Both the position numbers and the translations under genes were made by a program. The notes under the pieces are model-generated. The model was given only the letters and a program-made list of their open reading frames with translations, was not told where the DNA came from and searched no databases. From the NCBI RefSeq assembly GCF_050485565.1, contig NZ_JBJHBQ010000006.1, positions 62,001 through 126,000 of the forward strand: a stretch of DNA of 64,000 nucleotides, given 5' to 3'. Position 1 is the first letter of the stretch. Every line of letters starts with the position of its first letter. Below, in pieces: positions 42,184 to 50,438 of the stretch. The stretch comes from Glycocaulis sp050485565. GTDB taxonomy: Bacteria > Pseudomonadota > Alphaproteobacteria > Caulobacterales > Maricaulaceae.

Positions 42184-42394
42184 CGCAGCCCCCTACCCTT
42201 TCGCCTCTTCATACGCCCAGTCAAGCCAGGGGCAGAGCGCGGCAATGTCGTCGGCATCAATGGTCGGGCCGCACCAGATGCGCAGGCCCGGCGGGGCCTT
42301 GGGATAGGGCAGTATGTCGAGCGCCGCGCCCTCGCGTTCGAGAAGTTGCGTCATGCGCCGGACCAGACCGCGCAGTGCATCCTCATCCATGCCG
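42184..42394 (-). repeat. 211-bp repeat, copy 1 (serC 3' end)
   Basis: About 95% identical (11 differences counted) to 45304-45514, exactly 3120 bp away and in the same orientation. The repeat covers the last 67 codons of serC plus 9 bases downstream of the stop. The two copies bracket usp and nhaP2. Confidence 0.92.
42193..42394 (-). pseudogene. serC 3' fragment
   Basis: The frame encodes the C-terminal 66 residues of phosphoserine aminotransferase, from GMDEDALRGLVRRMTQL to WLDWAYEEAKG, nearly identical to the end of the intact serC at 45313-46464. Upstream the homology stops abruptly at the 38-bp dispersed repeat (42391-42428). Without the PLP-binding and substrate domains it cannot be active. 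It marks one end of a duplication or insertion event. Confidence 0.9.
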
Positions 42395-42428
42395 ACACGA
42401 AGATCCCTACCCCTCGTCATTCCGGGCG
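42391..42428 (+). repeat. 38-bp dispersed repeat, copy 2, at the serC fragment junction
   Basis: Matches 41835-41872 at 37 of 38 positions. It begins exactly where homology to serC ends, which suggests that it took part in the rearrangement. Confidence 0.85.
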
Positions 42429-42524
42429 AGCGGTGAGCGAGACCCGGTAAAGGCAGATCAATTCATTGTACTGGCGGCTGCTTCACTTTATCTTTCAGCG
42501 GCATGATAGGAGCTTGAGAGCGCT

Positions 42525-43394
42525 ATGAGCAGGAAATTCCTGGTTGCGACGGATTTGTCAGAGCGCTCCGCGAGAGCTCTGCAGCGGGCGCTCGCTCTGG
42601 CTTCGGTGGAAACGGCTTCCATCCGGCTTCTGCATGTCATTGATGATGACCAGCCTGCAGCGCTGATTGACGCCCAGCGTGACAAGGCGCGTCAATATCT
42701 CGGTCAGATGGTTGCCAGAGAGGCAGGTCCCGGTCAGACAATCGAGATCGTTGTCGAGGCCGGAGAGGCCCACACAACTATCAACCGTCAGGCGCAGGCC
42801 TTCGGCGCCGATCTCATCGTCTTGGGAGCCCATCGCAAGAACATCCTTCTCGATCTTTTCCGCGGAACGACTATCGAGCGCGTCCTGCAGACCGGCTCGA
42901 CACCCGTGCTGGTTTGCAATCTGCCTGCGGCGGAGCCACATGACCGTGTTCTGGCGGCTGTCGAGCTGAACCAGAATTCGATTGATGCAATCGAAGTGGC
43001 GTTCGATCTTGGCCTTGTGCGCAAGGCCAAGATTACCGTAGCACACGCATATTCAAGTCTTGAGACAACACAGATGGCTTATGCCGGGAGAACTGAAGAG
43101 GAAATTCACCGTCAGCACAGCGAAAAAGAAGCCGATATTGCCGACAGATTATACCATCTTGTCTCCGGCACTCAGCTCGGAGCACTTGATTATGCGCTGG
43201 TCATCGAAGAGGCTGTACCCGCCCAGCTGCTGATCCGCATTGCAGGGCAGACTGGCACCAGCCTTACCATTATCGGAACTCGCAGTTCCAGTAGTCTGGA
43301 GCGCTTTTTCCTCGGCAGTGTAGCCAAGGCCGTCCTTCGCCAGGGACATGGAGATATACTTGCAGTACCTCCTCCCGCGAAGCCAATACCATGA
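42525..43394 (+). CDS. Tandem universal stress protein
   Basis: The 289-residue protein holds two Usp domains (about 1-135 and 140-283). Each ends in the ATP-binding pattern G-2x-G-9x-G(S/T): GAHRKN...FRGTTIERVL in the first and GTRSSSSLERFFLGSVAKAVL (in part ERFFLGSVAKAVL) in the second. Such UspE-like proteins bind nucleotides and help in stress survival. The gene ends 15 bases before nhaP2, so the two are co-transcribed. Its second half is clearly more AT-rich than the surrounding genome. It lies within the segment bracketed by serC repeats. Confidence 0.9.
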   Translation: MSRKFLVATDLSERSARALQRALALASVETASIRLLHVIDDDQPAALIDAQRDKARQYLGQMVAREAGPGQTIEIVVEAGEAHTTINRQAQAFGADLIVLGAHRKNILLDLFRGTTIERVLQTGSTPVLVCNLPAAEPHDRVLAAVELNQNSIDAIEVAFDLGLVRKAKITVAHAYSSLETTQMAYAGRTEEEIHRQHSEKEADIADRLYHLVSGTQLGALDYALVIEEAVPAQLLIRIAGQTGTSLTIIGTRSSSSLERFFLGSVAKAVLRQGHGDILAVPPPAKPIP

Positions 43395-43409
43395 CAAAGA
43401 AAGCGGCAA

Positions 43410-45233
43410 ATGGAAAGCATTAATCTTGTAAACAGCTTTCTTCTGATCGGCTCAATTTTTGTAATATTTGGTATATTCTCCAGCCTGCTTGCAAAAAAGT
43501 TCAGCGCACCTCTGCTTCTTATATTTCTTGTCATGGGCATGCTCGCCGGTGAAGACGGTATCGGCGGTGTAGCTTTCAATGACTATCAGCTGGCCTATCT
43601 CGTGGGCTCCTTCGCCTTGGCCATCATTCTCTTTGATGGAGGCCTGAGAACACGCCTGTCGGCGTTCCGGGGCGTGTTCGCCCCGTCCATGATGCTGGCC
43701 ACCATCGGCGTGGTCCTCACGTCAGCCCTGTTGCTGGTTCCGGCGATCCTCATTTTCGACCTCTCCCCGATCGAGGCACTCTTGCTCGGCGCGGTCGTTG
43801 CCTCCACGGACGCGGCAGCGGTCTTCTTTCTCCTGCGCGCCGGCGGGCTGAGACTTCGTCACAAGGTGGGGTCTACGCTGGAGATCGAGTCGGGCACGAA
43901 TGATCCCATCGCGATCTTTCTCACCATGGTTCTCGTGCAACTGGCGGCCACCGGCGGTGTGCTCTCGTTTGCCGTACTCGGTCAGCTTGTCCAGCAGGCC
44001 GCGCTGGGGGCAATAGGCGGGGCCGTCGGCGGTTTCCTGGCGCTTTACACGCTCAACCGGGTCACCCTGCCCGGCGGGCTTCATCCCATTTTCGCGATCG
44101 CTTTCGCGGTGTTGATATTCTCCATCACCGCGCTTCTCGGCGGAAGCGGTTTTCTGGCTGTCTTCATTGCCGGGCTGATACTCGGCAATAATCCGGTGCG
44201 CGCCTTCCCGAGCATCATCAAGTTTCACGATGCGATGACTTGGCTGGCGCAGATCGTCATGTTCATCGTCCTTGGACTTCTGGTCACGCCCAGCCAGCTC
44301 CTCCTCTATGCGCCGTCCGCGATCCTGTTCGCCCTGGCTCTCATCTTCTTTGCCCGGCCTCTGGCGGTCTGGCTGTGTCTGGCCCCCTTCAAGTTCAGCA
44401 CCAACGACAAGCATTTCATTTCATGGGTGGGACTGCGCGGCGCGGTCAGCATCTTCCTTGCCGCCATACCGATGCTGACCGAACTGCCCAATGCCGAGCT
44501 CTATTTCAATGTCGCCTTCTTCGTCGTTCTGGTGTCGCTGCTGGTTCAGGGCTGGACCATCAACCTGGCGGCACGGCTGACCAAGGTCGCCCTTCCCGGC
44601 CTCATGGCGCAGGTCCACCGGGTAGAGCTGGACCTGCCGGGCCAGACGGAACTGGAACTGGCGGGATACTGGGTTGCCTCCGATTGTGACATCCTCAGTC
44701 ACGGCGTCATCCCCAGCTGGGCCAACCTGACCCTGGTGGTGCGCAAGGACGAGGTGCTCAAGGCGCATGAAGCGGGCAGCCTTCAGCCCCATGACTACGC
44801 CTATTTTCTGGTCAAACCGGAAAAGGCACAGCGTCTCGACCAGCTTTTTGCCAGCCGTGACAGCCTGGGCGGCGAGCCGCGGCGACTCTTCCAGAAGCAC
44901 ACTGTGGCGGGCAGTCTGAAACTCGAAAAGGCGAAAAAGATCTACGGCCTGCCTCTCTTTGGGGAAGACGGGTCGCTGTCCATCGATGAATTTGTCAGAC
45001 TACGCAAAGGCGAAGACATCGAATCCGGCCAGCGCATCCGCCTGGGAACCAACGCGGTTATCGTGCGCGAGATCAGCGCGGGCGTCGTGGTGAAAGCCGA
45101 TCTGTTTATTGATACCTCGACCAGACAACAGAAGGCCGGCAGGCTGAAGCGGACCCAGAAGTTCGTACGCAAGGAAGCGATCGAGATGGTCCAGGCGCTT
45201 TCCAGGATATTCCGGAAAAAGGACAGGGACTGA
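43410..45233 (+). CDS. nhaP2: Potassium/proton antiporter, CPA1 family
   Basis: The 607-residue protein exports K+ (or Na+) in exchange for protons. About 12 membrane helices fill residues 1-395, with the transport-site TDAAAVFFLLRAGG and ESGTNDPIAIFLTM blocks and VGLRGAVSIFLAAIPML. The cytoplasmic C-terminus holds a TrkA_C-like domain (ELELAGYWVASDCDILSHG) and a CorC/HlyC-like segment (DGSLSIDEFVRLRKGEDIESGQRI in part), as in NhaP2/CvrA. The first ~150 bases are about 35-45% GC, while the rest is about 60%. It follows usp and probably protects from K+ or pH stress. Hairpin GGCCAC/GTGGCC at 45287-45302 separates it from serC. Confidence 0.92.
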   Translation: MESINLVNSFLLIGSIFVIFGIFSSLLAKKFSAPLLLIFLVMGMLAGEDGIGGVAFNDYQLAYLVGSFALAIILFDGGLRTRLSAFRGVFAPSMMLATIGVVLTSALLLVPAILIFDLSPIEALLLGAVVASTDAAAVFFLLRAGGLRLRHKVGSTLEIESGTNDPIAIFLTMVLVQLAATGGVLSFAVLGQLVQQAALGAIGGAVGGFLALYTLNRVTLPGGLHPIFAIAFAVLIFSITALLGGSGFLAVFIAGLILGNNPVRAFPSIIKFHDAMTWLAQIVMFIVLGLLVTPSQLLLYAPSAILFALALIFFARPLAVWLCLAPFKFSTNDKHFISWVGLRGAVSIFLAAIPMLTELPNAELYFNVAFFVVLVSLLVQGWTINLAARLTKVALPGLMAQVHRVELDLPGQTELELAGYWVASDCDILSHGVIPSWANLTLVVRKDEVLKAHEAGSLQPHDYAYFLVKPEKAQRLDQLFASRDSLGGEPRRLFQKHTVAGSLKLEKAKKIYGLPLFGEDGSLSIDEFVRLRKGEDIESGQRIRLGTNAVIVREISAGVVVKADLFIDTSTRQQKAGRLKRTQKFVRKEAIEMVQALSRIFRKKDRD

Positions 45234-45303
45234 ACACAGGTACGGGCAGGCCATGGCCCGAAACGCAAGCGGCACCCCCCGATTCTGGCCACAAATGTGG
45301 CCC

Positions 45304-45514
45304 CGCAGCCCCCTACTCTCTTGCCTCTTCATACGCCCAGTCGAGCCAGGGGCAGAGCGCGGCGATGTCGTCGGCATCAATGGTCGGACCGCACCAGATG
45401 CGCAGGCCCGGCGGGGCCTTGGGATAGGGCAGTATGTCGAGCGCCGCGCCCTCGCGTTCGAGAAGCTGCGTCATGCGCCGGACAAGGCCGCGCAGCGCCT
45501 CCTCATCCATGCCG
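45304..45514 (-). repeat. 211-bp repeat, copy 2 (3' end of intact serC)
   Basis: Counterpart of 42184-42394 at about 95% identity. This copy is part of the complete serC gene. Confidence 0.92.
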
Positions 45515-46464
45515 GCCGTGTCCGGCCCGGCAAATTTCAGCGTCACCGACGTGTTGGAGCGCACCGCCGGGTCTTCGGCCACCAGCTCGATCCAGGGGGT
45601 CTTCTCCGCCCAGCTTTCCAGAACGGCAAGACTGGCACGGGAGCGCGCAATCAGGCCGCAAAGCCCGCCCTCTTTCGCTGCCCAGCGCAGGGCATCGAGA
45701 AAGTCTTCGGTCGCCAGCAGGGAGGGCGTGTTGATGGTGGAGCCCTCAAACATCGCCGATTGCTCGTCACTGGCACCAAAGAGCGACAGGACAGACGGCA
45801 CCGGCCATTCCGGCCGCCAGCTTGCCAGACGCGCGCGGGCGCGCGGTGACAGCACGACCATGCCGTGCTGCGCCTCCCCGCCGAGGCATTTCTGCCAGGA
45901 GAAGGTGGTGACATCGAGCTTGTCCCACGGCAGATCCATCGCGAAGGCCGCCGAGGTGGCATCGCAGAATGTCAGCCCCTCGCGCTTGTCGGAAATCCAG
46001 TCTGCATGCGGCACTTTCAGGCCCGCCGCCGTGGCATTCCACGTAAACAATATGTCGCGCGCCGGATCAGCCTGTGAGAGGTCTGGCAGCGTGCCATAGG
46101 GCGCATGAAACACCCGCAAATCGGGCAGTTTCAGCTCGTTTTGCGCGTCTTTCAGCCAGCGCTCGCCAAACGCATCCCAGCTGAACACATCGACGCCCCG
46201 CGCGCCCAGCATGCTCCACATCGCCGCTTCGAACGCGCCCGTGTCCGACGCCGGCGCGATGAGGATGCGGTAATCAGCAGGGATCTCCAGAAGCGCGCCC
46301 GCGCGCTCAATCGCCTCGCCCAGCCTCTGCTTGGGCAGGGGTGCGCGGTGGCTGCGCCCCAGCGAACCGGTACCCACAGCCGAAATCTCCCAGCCCGGGC
46401 GCTTGCGGGTCGGACCGCAGGAAAAGCGTGGATCGGCGGGGCGGATGGAGGGCTGGCTGGGCAT
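45313..46464 (-). CDS. serC: Phosphoserine aminotransferase
   Basis: SerC transaminates 3-phosphohydroxypyruvate to phosphoserine in serine synthesis. The 383-residue protein is of the alphaproteobacterial SerC type: FSCGPTRKRPGWE at the N-terminus, ILIAPASDTGAFEAAMW, FCDATSAAFAMDLPWDKLD (in part), PLP lysine in TFSWQKCLGGEAQHG, and SNTSVTLKF near the end. In most relatives serA follows serC directly. Here the usp-nhaP2 cassette and a second serC tail follow, and serA is absent from the window. Start ATG 46464 is preceded by TTGACG and TACGCC at -35/-10 spacing. Confidence 0.95.
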   Translation of the reverse strand: MPSQPSIRPADPRFSCGPTRKRPGWEISAVGTGSLGRSHRAPLPKQRLGEAIERAGALLEIPADYRILIAPASDTGAFEAAMWSMLGARGVDVFSWDAFGERWLKDAQNELKLPDLRVFHAPYGTLPDLSQADPARDILFTWNATAAGLKVPHADWISDKREGLTFCDATSAAFAMDLPWDKLDVTTFSWQKCLGGEAQHGMVVLSPRARARLASWRPEWPVPSVLSLFGASDEQSAMFEGSTINTPSLLATEDFLDALRWAAKEGGLCGLIARSRASLAVLESWAEKTPWIELVAEDPAVRSNTSVTLKFAGPDTAGMDEEALRGLVRRMTQLLEREGAALDILPYPKAPPGLRIWCGPTIDADDIAALCPWLDWAYEEARE

Positions 46465-46600
46465 GGGGCAACTTCCGTGCTGACGGCGCTATCAATGATC
46501 GCTGGCGTAGGCCGCACACCCGCTTACGTCAAATGCTCAGTTTGCGGACGAGACCAGATTCCGGTTGAAACCGGCTTCAAGCGAATCCACGCTAGGGTTA

Positions 46601-47587
46601 ATGGGTGGGCTGGTTTCAACCTGCAAGCGAATGGCGGGCCGCATTCTGGCCAGCGGGGCAGCCCTTTGCCTGAGCGCCTGCGACACGCTCAGCGCAGGGC
46701 TGACACCCGGTGTCGAGCCGCGTCTGGCATTGGCCGGCGAGACCCGGCTGCAGGCGCGCGTGCTGGCCCTGGCAGCGCCCGTTCTGACCGCCAATGCGGC
46801 CGCCTGCCCCCACACCCACCCTTTCACCGGACTGGTCACCACCCATATCGCCGACTGGCCGGGCAGCGAACGCGGCGCGCTGCAGGCGGCCATGGGCGCA
46901 GATCCGCGCCCGCGCATCTGGATCACCGCGCCGGACAGTCCGGCCACGAGAGCGGGGCTGCAACCGGGCGATATCCTGCTTGGCCTCAATGGGCGCTGGA
47001 GCCAGTCCAATGCGCGCTGGCACGATGATTTCCGCGCGCGCACCTTTCCCGCAGCCCTGCGGCGCGGGCCGGCCCGCCTGCGCGTGGAGCGCAGCGGTGA
47101 AAGCCTCGATCTGGTATTGACGCCCCAGCCCGCCTGCGCAGCCCATGTCCGTCTGGTGGCGGTGAACATTGCGGGCGGACGCCGCCAGAGCGTCTGGATC
47201 GCAGGCGACAGCCTGTTTGTCGCGCGCGACTTTGCCGTGTCAGCATCCGACATCACGCTGCAGCAATTCATGGCGCTCGCGCTCGCCCGCCATATCGCCC
47301 GCAGCCAGTCCCTGCCCGCGGTGCTGGCGCGCGCCCTGCAGGGCCCGGACCTTCTCAGCTTCACCCTTGGCTTTGACGCGATTGACCAGCTCGCCGGGCG
47401 CGGGCCGGATAACCGCCCGCCCCGCCAGCGGCGTCCGTCAGACACCGATATTCTACTCACCACGCTCCTGCTGATGCAGGCGGAGGCTTACGCCCCCTTG
47501 TCAGGCCCTGCCAGTCCGGCAAGCGCGGCCGCCAGCGGGCCGGAGGGCGTCTCTGACACCGGCTCCGGGCTAAGCGTCCAGCCATGA
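46601..47587 (+). CDS. PDZ-domain lipoprotein resembling an inactivated M48 peptidase
   Basis: The 328-residue protein has a lipoprotein signal ending LCLSAC. It then follows the layout of PDZ-containing M48 metallopeptidases: an N-terminal ARVLALAAPVLTANAAACPH block, a PDZ domain (about residues 115-180) with SPATRAGLQPGDILLGLNG and LRVERSGESLDLVL, a QPACAAHVRLV strand, then IAGDSLFVARDF. Where such enzymes have the zinc helix with HExxH, this one reads ALARHIARS, so both histidines and the glutamate are changed. It is probably a non-catalytic homologue. ATG 46601 is chosen with AGGG upstream; a TTG at 46565 and an ATG at 46631 are alternatives. Its last 100 bases overlap thiD tail to tail. 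Confidence 0.72.
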   Translation: MGGLVSTCKRMAGRILASGAALCLSACDTLSAGLTPGVEPRLALAGETRLQARVLALAAPVLTANAAACPHTHPFTGLVTTHIADWPGSERGALQAAMGADPRPRIWITAPDSPATRAGLQPGDILLGLNGRWSQSNARWHDDFRARTFPAALRRGPARLRVERSGESLDLVLTPQPACAAHVRLVAVNIAGGRRQSVWIAGDSLFVARDFAVSASDITLQQFMALALARHIARSQSLPAVLARALQGPDLLSFTLGFDAIDQLAGRGPDNRPPRQRRPSDTDILLTTLLLMQAEAYAPLSGPASPASAAASGPEGVSDTGSGLSVQP

Positions 47588-48393
47588 TGGACAGGCCCCG
47601 CCCCTGAGCCAAAGCCCGGCGCGCGCCGTATCGCCTCGTGCAGATAATCGCCCGCCTCCTCCACCGCCTTGTCCAGCGGCACGCCCTGCGCAACCAGAGC
47701 GGCGATGCCGCTGGCGAGGGTACAGCCCGTGCCGTGCGTATGGCGGGTCTTGATGCGGGGGCGCGAGAAAATGCGCATGCCATTGCGCGTCACCAGCACA
47801 TCGATCACCTGGGCCCCTTCCAGATGTCCGCCCTTGATGAGGGCTGCGCGCGCGCCAAGCTTCAAGAGCGCCTCGCCCGCCTCGCGCTGCCCGTCCACAT
47901 CCTCGATTTTGATACCCGTCAGCGCTTCCGCCTCCGGCACGTTCGGCGTAATGAGCGTGGCCCGGCGCAGAAGCGTGGCTTTGAGCGCCTCCACCGCGCT
48001 GTCCTCGATCAGGCGCGCGCCGGAGCTCGCCACCATCACTGGATCGACGATGAGGGGGATCAGTTCGGCCCCCGCCTCGTCCAGCGCCGCCGCGACCGTG
48101 TCGATCACCTCCTTGCTGGCCAGCATGCCGGTCTTGATCGCGTCCGCGCCGATATCATCGAGCACTGCTGCGATCTGGCCGGAAATGATCTCCAGCGGCG
48201 CACCATGCACCGCTGTCACGCCCTTCGTGTTCTGCACGGTCAGCGCGGTGATCGCGCTCGCCGCATAGCCGCCGAGCGCCGTCACCGCCTTGATATCGGC
48301 CTGAATGCCCGCACCGCCCGAACTATCCGATCCGGCAATGATCAGCACGCGCCCTTGCGGCTCCGGCGGCAGATCGGTCTCGGTGGTGGTCAT
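47488..48393 (-). CDS. thiD: Hydroxymethylpyrimidine/phosphomethylpyrimidine kinase
   Basis: ThiD phosphorylates HMP twice in thiamine synthesis or salvage. The 301-residue ribokinase-fold protein shows IAGSDSSGGAGIQADIK, ITALTVQNTKGV, DPVMVASSGARLI, TPNVPEAEALTG, LIKGGHLEG and the anion-hole HGTGCTLASGIAA. ATG 48393 with GAGGA 4-5 bases upstream is chosen over a longer in-frame start at 48441. The C-terminal 33 residues (after HHGWTLSP) extend beyond the usual end and are encoded in the overlap with the convergent PDZ gene. No TPP riboswitch was seen. Confidence 0.94.
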   Translation of the reverse strand: MTTTETDLPPEPQGRVLIIAGSDSSGGAGIQADIKAVTALGGYAASAITALTVQNTKGVTAVHGAPLEIISGQIAAVLDDIGADAIKTGMLASKEVIDTVAAALDEAGAELIPLIVDPVMVASSGARLIEDSAVEALKATLLRRATLITPNVPEAEALTGIKIEDVDGQREAGEALLKLGARAALIKGGHLEGAQVIDVLVTRNGMRIFSRPRIKTRHTHGTGCTLASGIAALVAQGVPLDKAVEEAGDYLHEAIRRAPGFGSGAGPVHHGWTLSPEPVSETPSGPLAAALAGLAGPDKGA

Positions 48394-48513
48394 GGCGTCC
48401 TCATGGCTTGGCGTTTCACCTTCTTCTAGGAAAACGCGCACGCCCCGTCACCTTTCCCTCGCAACAGCTTTCGATTGTGGCAGACTGCACACCACGAACG
48501 AGGGGAGGCAGCC

Positions 48514-50355
48514 ATGCTGGCCATTATCGCGGCCTTGTCACTCATGCAGGCGGGGGAAGACATGATTACCCGCGACGAGCTGGCCGCCATCGCGGATTGT
48601 GCCTCGCCGGTTGAATGTCTGGAGTTGACCGAGAGCAGCAGGCGCGAGTTGGTTAATCCACCAGCCTGGCATCTCACCGCCCGGGTTGCGCTGCGCCATT
48701 TCGGGATGGATGCGATAACCGAAATGGAGGCGTGGGCTGGCGAAGATCGCTCAAGGCGCCAGATCATCCGAAGCATCCTGTATCGCTGGCCGAATACCGA
48801 TCTTACCGAACTCGAACGTGTCGCCGAACTGCTGTCGACTGACACTGTGCCGCACCTGCCCACGCTGCCGCCAGCCGATATGCCAGACGCCTTGCTCCCC
48901 TATCTTGAACGGCTGTCGGCAGACGCCCTAGCCCGGCGCTTTGGCTATGCCGAGCGGGAGCGGCTGTTGATGAGCTACGTGCCCCGTTCAGAGCCGTCGC
49001 AGGGAACACGGGCGTACACGATGAGCTATGAAGGCCGGCGCCCTCTGCAAGGAAACCCCTATCGCCTTGAAGATGCCTATCTGCTGGCCGACGACTGGAC
49101 CCGCATTGCGCAGAACCCAGATGAGCCGATTGAGCGCCGCATCGCTGCGCTCCACGGGATTCGGCACCTGGGTCCGGACGCCTATGCGTTCATTCATCGT
49201 ATTCGCACCCTGGAAGCCGGGGATCTGGGTGAACTTTCGCTGGCTGCCCGCCGGGCGGCGCTGGACCCCGCCGTGGCGGCGGACCTCGCCCGCGAATGTG
49301 CCAGCCTCGGCGAACGCCTCGCCACTACCCGTCCACGGCACGAAGCGGAACCGGGTGACGAACTCATGCATGCCTTGGACATGGAGGCAAGCTTTGAAGA
49401 ATGCCTCACCGATCTTGCTGATTTCGGCACCGATGCCCGCGCTGCAGCGCCTTTGATCCGGCGATTTGCAGAGACTGATAATCTGCGCTTGCAGATACCC
49501 GCTATACAGACCCTTGGCGCAATCGGCGATGAGGCGTCTCGGCCCATGTTGCGGCGAAGGCTGCAGGATGCTGAATGGCAGAGCGTCTACGCCGCCGCCT
49601 TGGCACTCCGGCATATAGCAGAGCAGAGTGATCGCGAAGCGCTTCGTGATCTGGCGGCTCGCCATTGGCTCCCTGCTGTTCGTGAGGCTGCCTTGATGGC
49701 CGCTCGGAGCACACGCGTTGAACACCAAGGCACCGTCAACTTGGCTATCGATGTGATATATGCCCATGCGCGAACAGAGCCTCTGGATGGCGATGCCGCC
49801 CGCATCTGGTATCCGGAAATCTGGTTTGCAACGGAGTTGGGCATGCCAGTCATAAGGACCGCCTCGGAATGCAGGTCTGATGCTTTTCGCTTTCAAAATG
49901 TTGTCGTCCAAGGCAGTGAAGCCATGCCCTTGCTCCCAAGCGCCTACAATGGCGCGCCCGAGCTTCCCTTCGCGGGTGGCATGCTGGAAGACAGCAACCG
50001 GGGAGACTGGGGAGGGCAGCTCAACTGGCGGGAAGACGACACCCCGGCCCAGAAGGTTCTCATCCGCGACAACATCGTCGGCGTGGCAATAACAGACGCC
50101 AATACACTCATCGTCGCCACCGGCCGAGCCCATATGGCCAGCGTCACCGGCACTCTCTACCGCGTGGACTGGCGCGGCGATGACGACTGGACGGTCACAC
50201 GCATTTCCACCTTGCCCAGCACCCCGCGCTGGCTGGCCCGGCTGGATGACGAGCGCTTTGCGGTGGCAACGGCCCATGGCCTGATCGTCTTCGACCGGGA
50301 GCGCGTTATCGGCCTCGGTCATTGCGAGCCCGGCCCGCCTACGGCGCGCAACTGA
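48514..50355 (+). CDS. Secreted HEAT-repeat protein of unknown function
   Basis: The 613-residue protein starts at ATG 48514, 5 bases after GGGGAGG. Its first 16 residues are a short hydrophobic signal-like segment (MLAIIAALSLMQAG). Residues about 20-420 are alpha-helical and include HEAT-type repeats, clearest at LIRRFAETDNLRLQIPAIQTLGAIGDE (in part) and YAAALALRHIAEQSDREALRDLA. The last 150 residues turn to beta structure (VGVAITDANTLIVATGR, RWLARLDDERFAVATAHGLIVFDR) like propeller blades. No enzyme motif is visible. Base composition is somewhat less GC-rich than in its neighbours. Stand-alone gene. Confidence 0.72.
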   Translation: MLAIIAALSLMQAGEDMITRDELAAIADCASPVECLELTESSRRELVNPPAWHLTARVALRHFGMDAITEMEAWAGEDRSRRQIIRSILYRWPNTDLTELERVAELLSTDTVPHLPTLPPADMPDALLPYLERLSADALARRFGYAERERLLMSYVPRSEPSQGTRAYTMSYEGRRPLQGNPYRLEDAYLLADDWTRIAQNPDEPIERRIAALHGIRHLGPDAYAFIHRIRTLEAGDLGELSLAARRAALDPAVAADLARECASLGERLATTRPRHEAEPGDELMHALDMEASFEECLTDLADFGTDARAAAPLIRRFAETDNLRLQIPAIQTLGAIGDEASRPMLRRRLQDAEWQSVYAAALALRHIAEQSDREALRDLAARHWLPAVREAALMAARSTRVEHQGTVNLAIDVIYAHARTEPLDGDAARIWYPEIWFATELGMPVIRTASECRSDAFRFQNVVVQGSEAMPLLPSAYNGAPELPFAGGMLEDSNRGDWGGQLNWREDDTPAQKVLIRDNIVGVAITDANTLIVATGRAHMASVTGTLYRVDWRGDDDWTVTRISTLPSTPRWLARLDDERFAVATAHGLIVFDRERVIGLGHCEPGPPTARN

Positions 50356-50438
50356 CGCGGACCTGCCCGCTTGGCGCTGGCCCCGGCGCGTTCTAGCCTT
50401 TGATCGAGACAATCAGAACCGCCGGGGAGGGCCAGGCC

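Larger units (their letters stand above)
41424..42192. repeat. Repeat-rich non-coding region between cydA and serC fragment
   Basis: This 769-bp stretch has no credible gene. It contains several unrelated GC-rich inverted repeats: CCCCGGC/GCCGGGG at 41633-41652, GGTCCCGGC/GCCGGGACC at 41717-41740, CCCCGGA/TCCGGGG at 41875-41893 and a nested hairpin TTCCAG/CTGGAA around AGCCC/GGGCT at 42118-42145. A 38-bp segment at 41835-41872 is repeated at 42391-42428. The pattern resembles clustered REP-like intergenic elements. Confidence 0.75.

Noticed and set aside
45287..45302. Hairpin GGCCAC/GTGGCC between nhaP2 and serC as an intrinsic terminator
   Set aside because: The stem is only 6-7 bp and no T-run follows on either strand. 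It is mentioned under nhaP2 but not annotated as a terminator.
42184..45514. Interpretation of the serC repeats as a transposon or integron
   Set aside because: No transposase, integrase, terminal inverted repeats or target-site duplication is seen. The repeats are gene ends, so homologous recombination or duplication is the simpler reading.
46465..46564. Structured serC leader RNA
   Set aside because: The leader between the likely promoter and the serC ATG is only about 45 bases, and I could not match it to any aptamer I know.
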